From NCBI RefSeq assembly GCF_900169505.1, contig NZ_LT827021.1:3069400-3133399 (forward strand): a stretch of DNA of 64,000 nt. The letters run 5' to 3'. The translations under genes were made by a program, and so were the position numbers. Positions 63,616-64,000 of the stretch are shown here, in pieces. The notes beneath the pieces were generated by a model. That model was not told the origin of the DNA. It did no database searches and saw nothing but the letters and a program-made list of their open reading frames with translations. Origin of the DNA: Arabiibacter massiliensis (GTDB taxonomy: Bacteria > Actinomycetota > Coriobacteriia > Coriobacteriales > Eggerthellaceae). Position 1 is the stretch's first letter. Each line of letters starts with the position of its first letter.

Positions 63616-63899
63616 TGAAGGATCCCCGCGAGGTCATCATCCGCCCCGTCATCACGGAGCACAGCTACGACCAGATGGAGAAGAACACCTACACGTTCGA
63701 GGTGGCGAAGGATGCCAACAAGATCGAGATCCGCCAGGCCATTGAGGCCATCTTCGACGTGACGGTGGTCAAGGTGAACACGCTCACCGTGAAGCCGAAG
63801 CCGAAGCGCGTGCGCTACCAGCTGGGCAAGACCCGCACCTGGAAGAAGGCCATGGTGACGCTCAAGGAAGGCGACTCCATCGAGCTGTTCGCTTCCTAA
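63615..63899 (+). CDS. rplW: 50S ribosomal protein L23
   Basis: A 94-aa L23 at the tunnel exit (MKDPREVIIRPVITEHSYDQ; VAKDANKIEIRQAIEAIFDV; RTWKKAMVTLKEGDSIELF). Its ATG overlaps the rplD stop (TAATG). It is the last gene in the window and is followed by a strong terminator, although rplB normally continues this operon. Confidence 0.97.
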   Translation: MKDPREVIIRPVITEHSYDQMEKNTYTFEVAKDANKIEIRQAIEAIFDVTVVKVNTLTVKPKPKRVRYQLGKTRTWKKAMVTLKEGDSIELFAS

Positions 63900-63928
63900 A
63901 CGCCGGTTGAACAACCTGCACTGATTTG

Positions 63929-63960
63929 GGGCCCTCGCCGATGCGAGGGCCCTTTCTTGT
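63929..63960 (+). terminator. Strong intrinsic terminator after rplW
   Basis: GGGCCCTCGC (63929-63938), loop CGAT, GCGAGGGCCC (63943-63952), then TTTCTTGTT. It interrupts the usual S10 operon between rplW and the expected rplB. Confidence 0.9.
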
Positions 63961-64000
63961 TGATTCAACCTCAGGGCGGGGTCGGAAAGAGGCCTGCGGC

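Noticed and set aside
63900..64000. Start of rplB
   Set aside because: No coding sequence recognisable after the terminator within the remaining bases.

Overview
The window looks like a chromosomal segment of a high-GC gut actinobacterium of the Eggerthella/Gordonibacter type (Coriobacteriia). The pointers are three Tat-exported, lipobox-bearing flavoprotein reductases of the flavocytochrome c/fumarate reductase type, one divergent from a membrane-spanning LuxR regulator; a CBS-domain family II pyrophosphatase without a DRTGG domain; diaminopimelate dehydrogenase; and a short str/S10 ribosomal block. This placement comes from gene content only; no rRNA or tRNA gene is visible.

Layout. 1-1.4 kb: the right end of a type II-like CRISPR array (36-nt repeats, 30-nt spacers; no cas gene in the window), then a degenerate repeat copy abutting the 3' remnant of a formate dehydrogenase gene. 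2-9.6 kb: Tat flavoprotein with divergent LysR, ddh, a PurF-like protein without the usual N-terminal Cys, asparaginase, thpR. 9.7-15.1 kb: an SF1 helicase fused to a putative nuclease domain, convergent with helD. 15.2-25 kb: a patchwork of small accessory genes (AT-richer membrane protein and HNH nuclease, deformylase-like protein lacking the catalytic Glu, SDR, H1-like protein, SWIM protein, DUF6262-like protein, XRE membrane regulator, RQC/UPF0158-like protein, NERD nuclease). 25-33.8 kb: a defence-like island with a frameshifted N6-adenine methylase, a 1112-aa GIY-YIG/helicase/methylase-like protein, and a PHP-ABC ATPase coupled to a 100-aa acidic protein, ending against guaA. 35.5-40 kb: PD-(D/E)XK-like nuclease coupled to a LysR gene, second Tat flavoprotein, orphan vsr. 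40-49.6 kb: housekeeping genes (uppP, AEC transporter, chorismate mutase-DAHP synthase operon, Na/Pi cotransporter behind a Pho-box-like repeat, pcrA, DegV). 49.7-58.4 kb: third Tat flavoprotein with divergent LuxR, L-serine dehydratase, CBS-pyrophosphatase, nitroreductase, M20 peptidase. 58.7-63.9 kb: rpsL-rpsG-fusA-rpsJ-rplC-rplD-rplW, without tuf between fusA and rpsJ and with a strong terminator after rplW.

How the parts fit. The flavoproteins probably form extracytoplasmic respiratory reductases, each controlled by a nearby LysR or LuxR sensor. The 9.7-40 kb stretch carries several genes of types common in defence islands (helicase-nuclease, HNH, NERD, restriction-modification, PHP-ABC ATPase, DUF5655 nuclease, Vsr). 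The strongest candidates for something little described are the PHP-ABC ATPase plus acidic partner at 31-33.8 kb and the degenerate CRISPR repeat near 1.4 kb. Several families of dispersed palindromes punctuate the intergenic regions.
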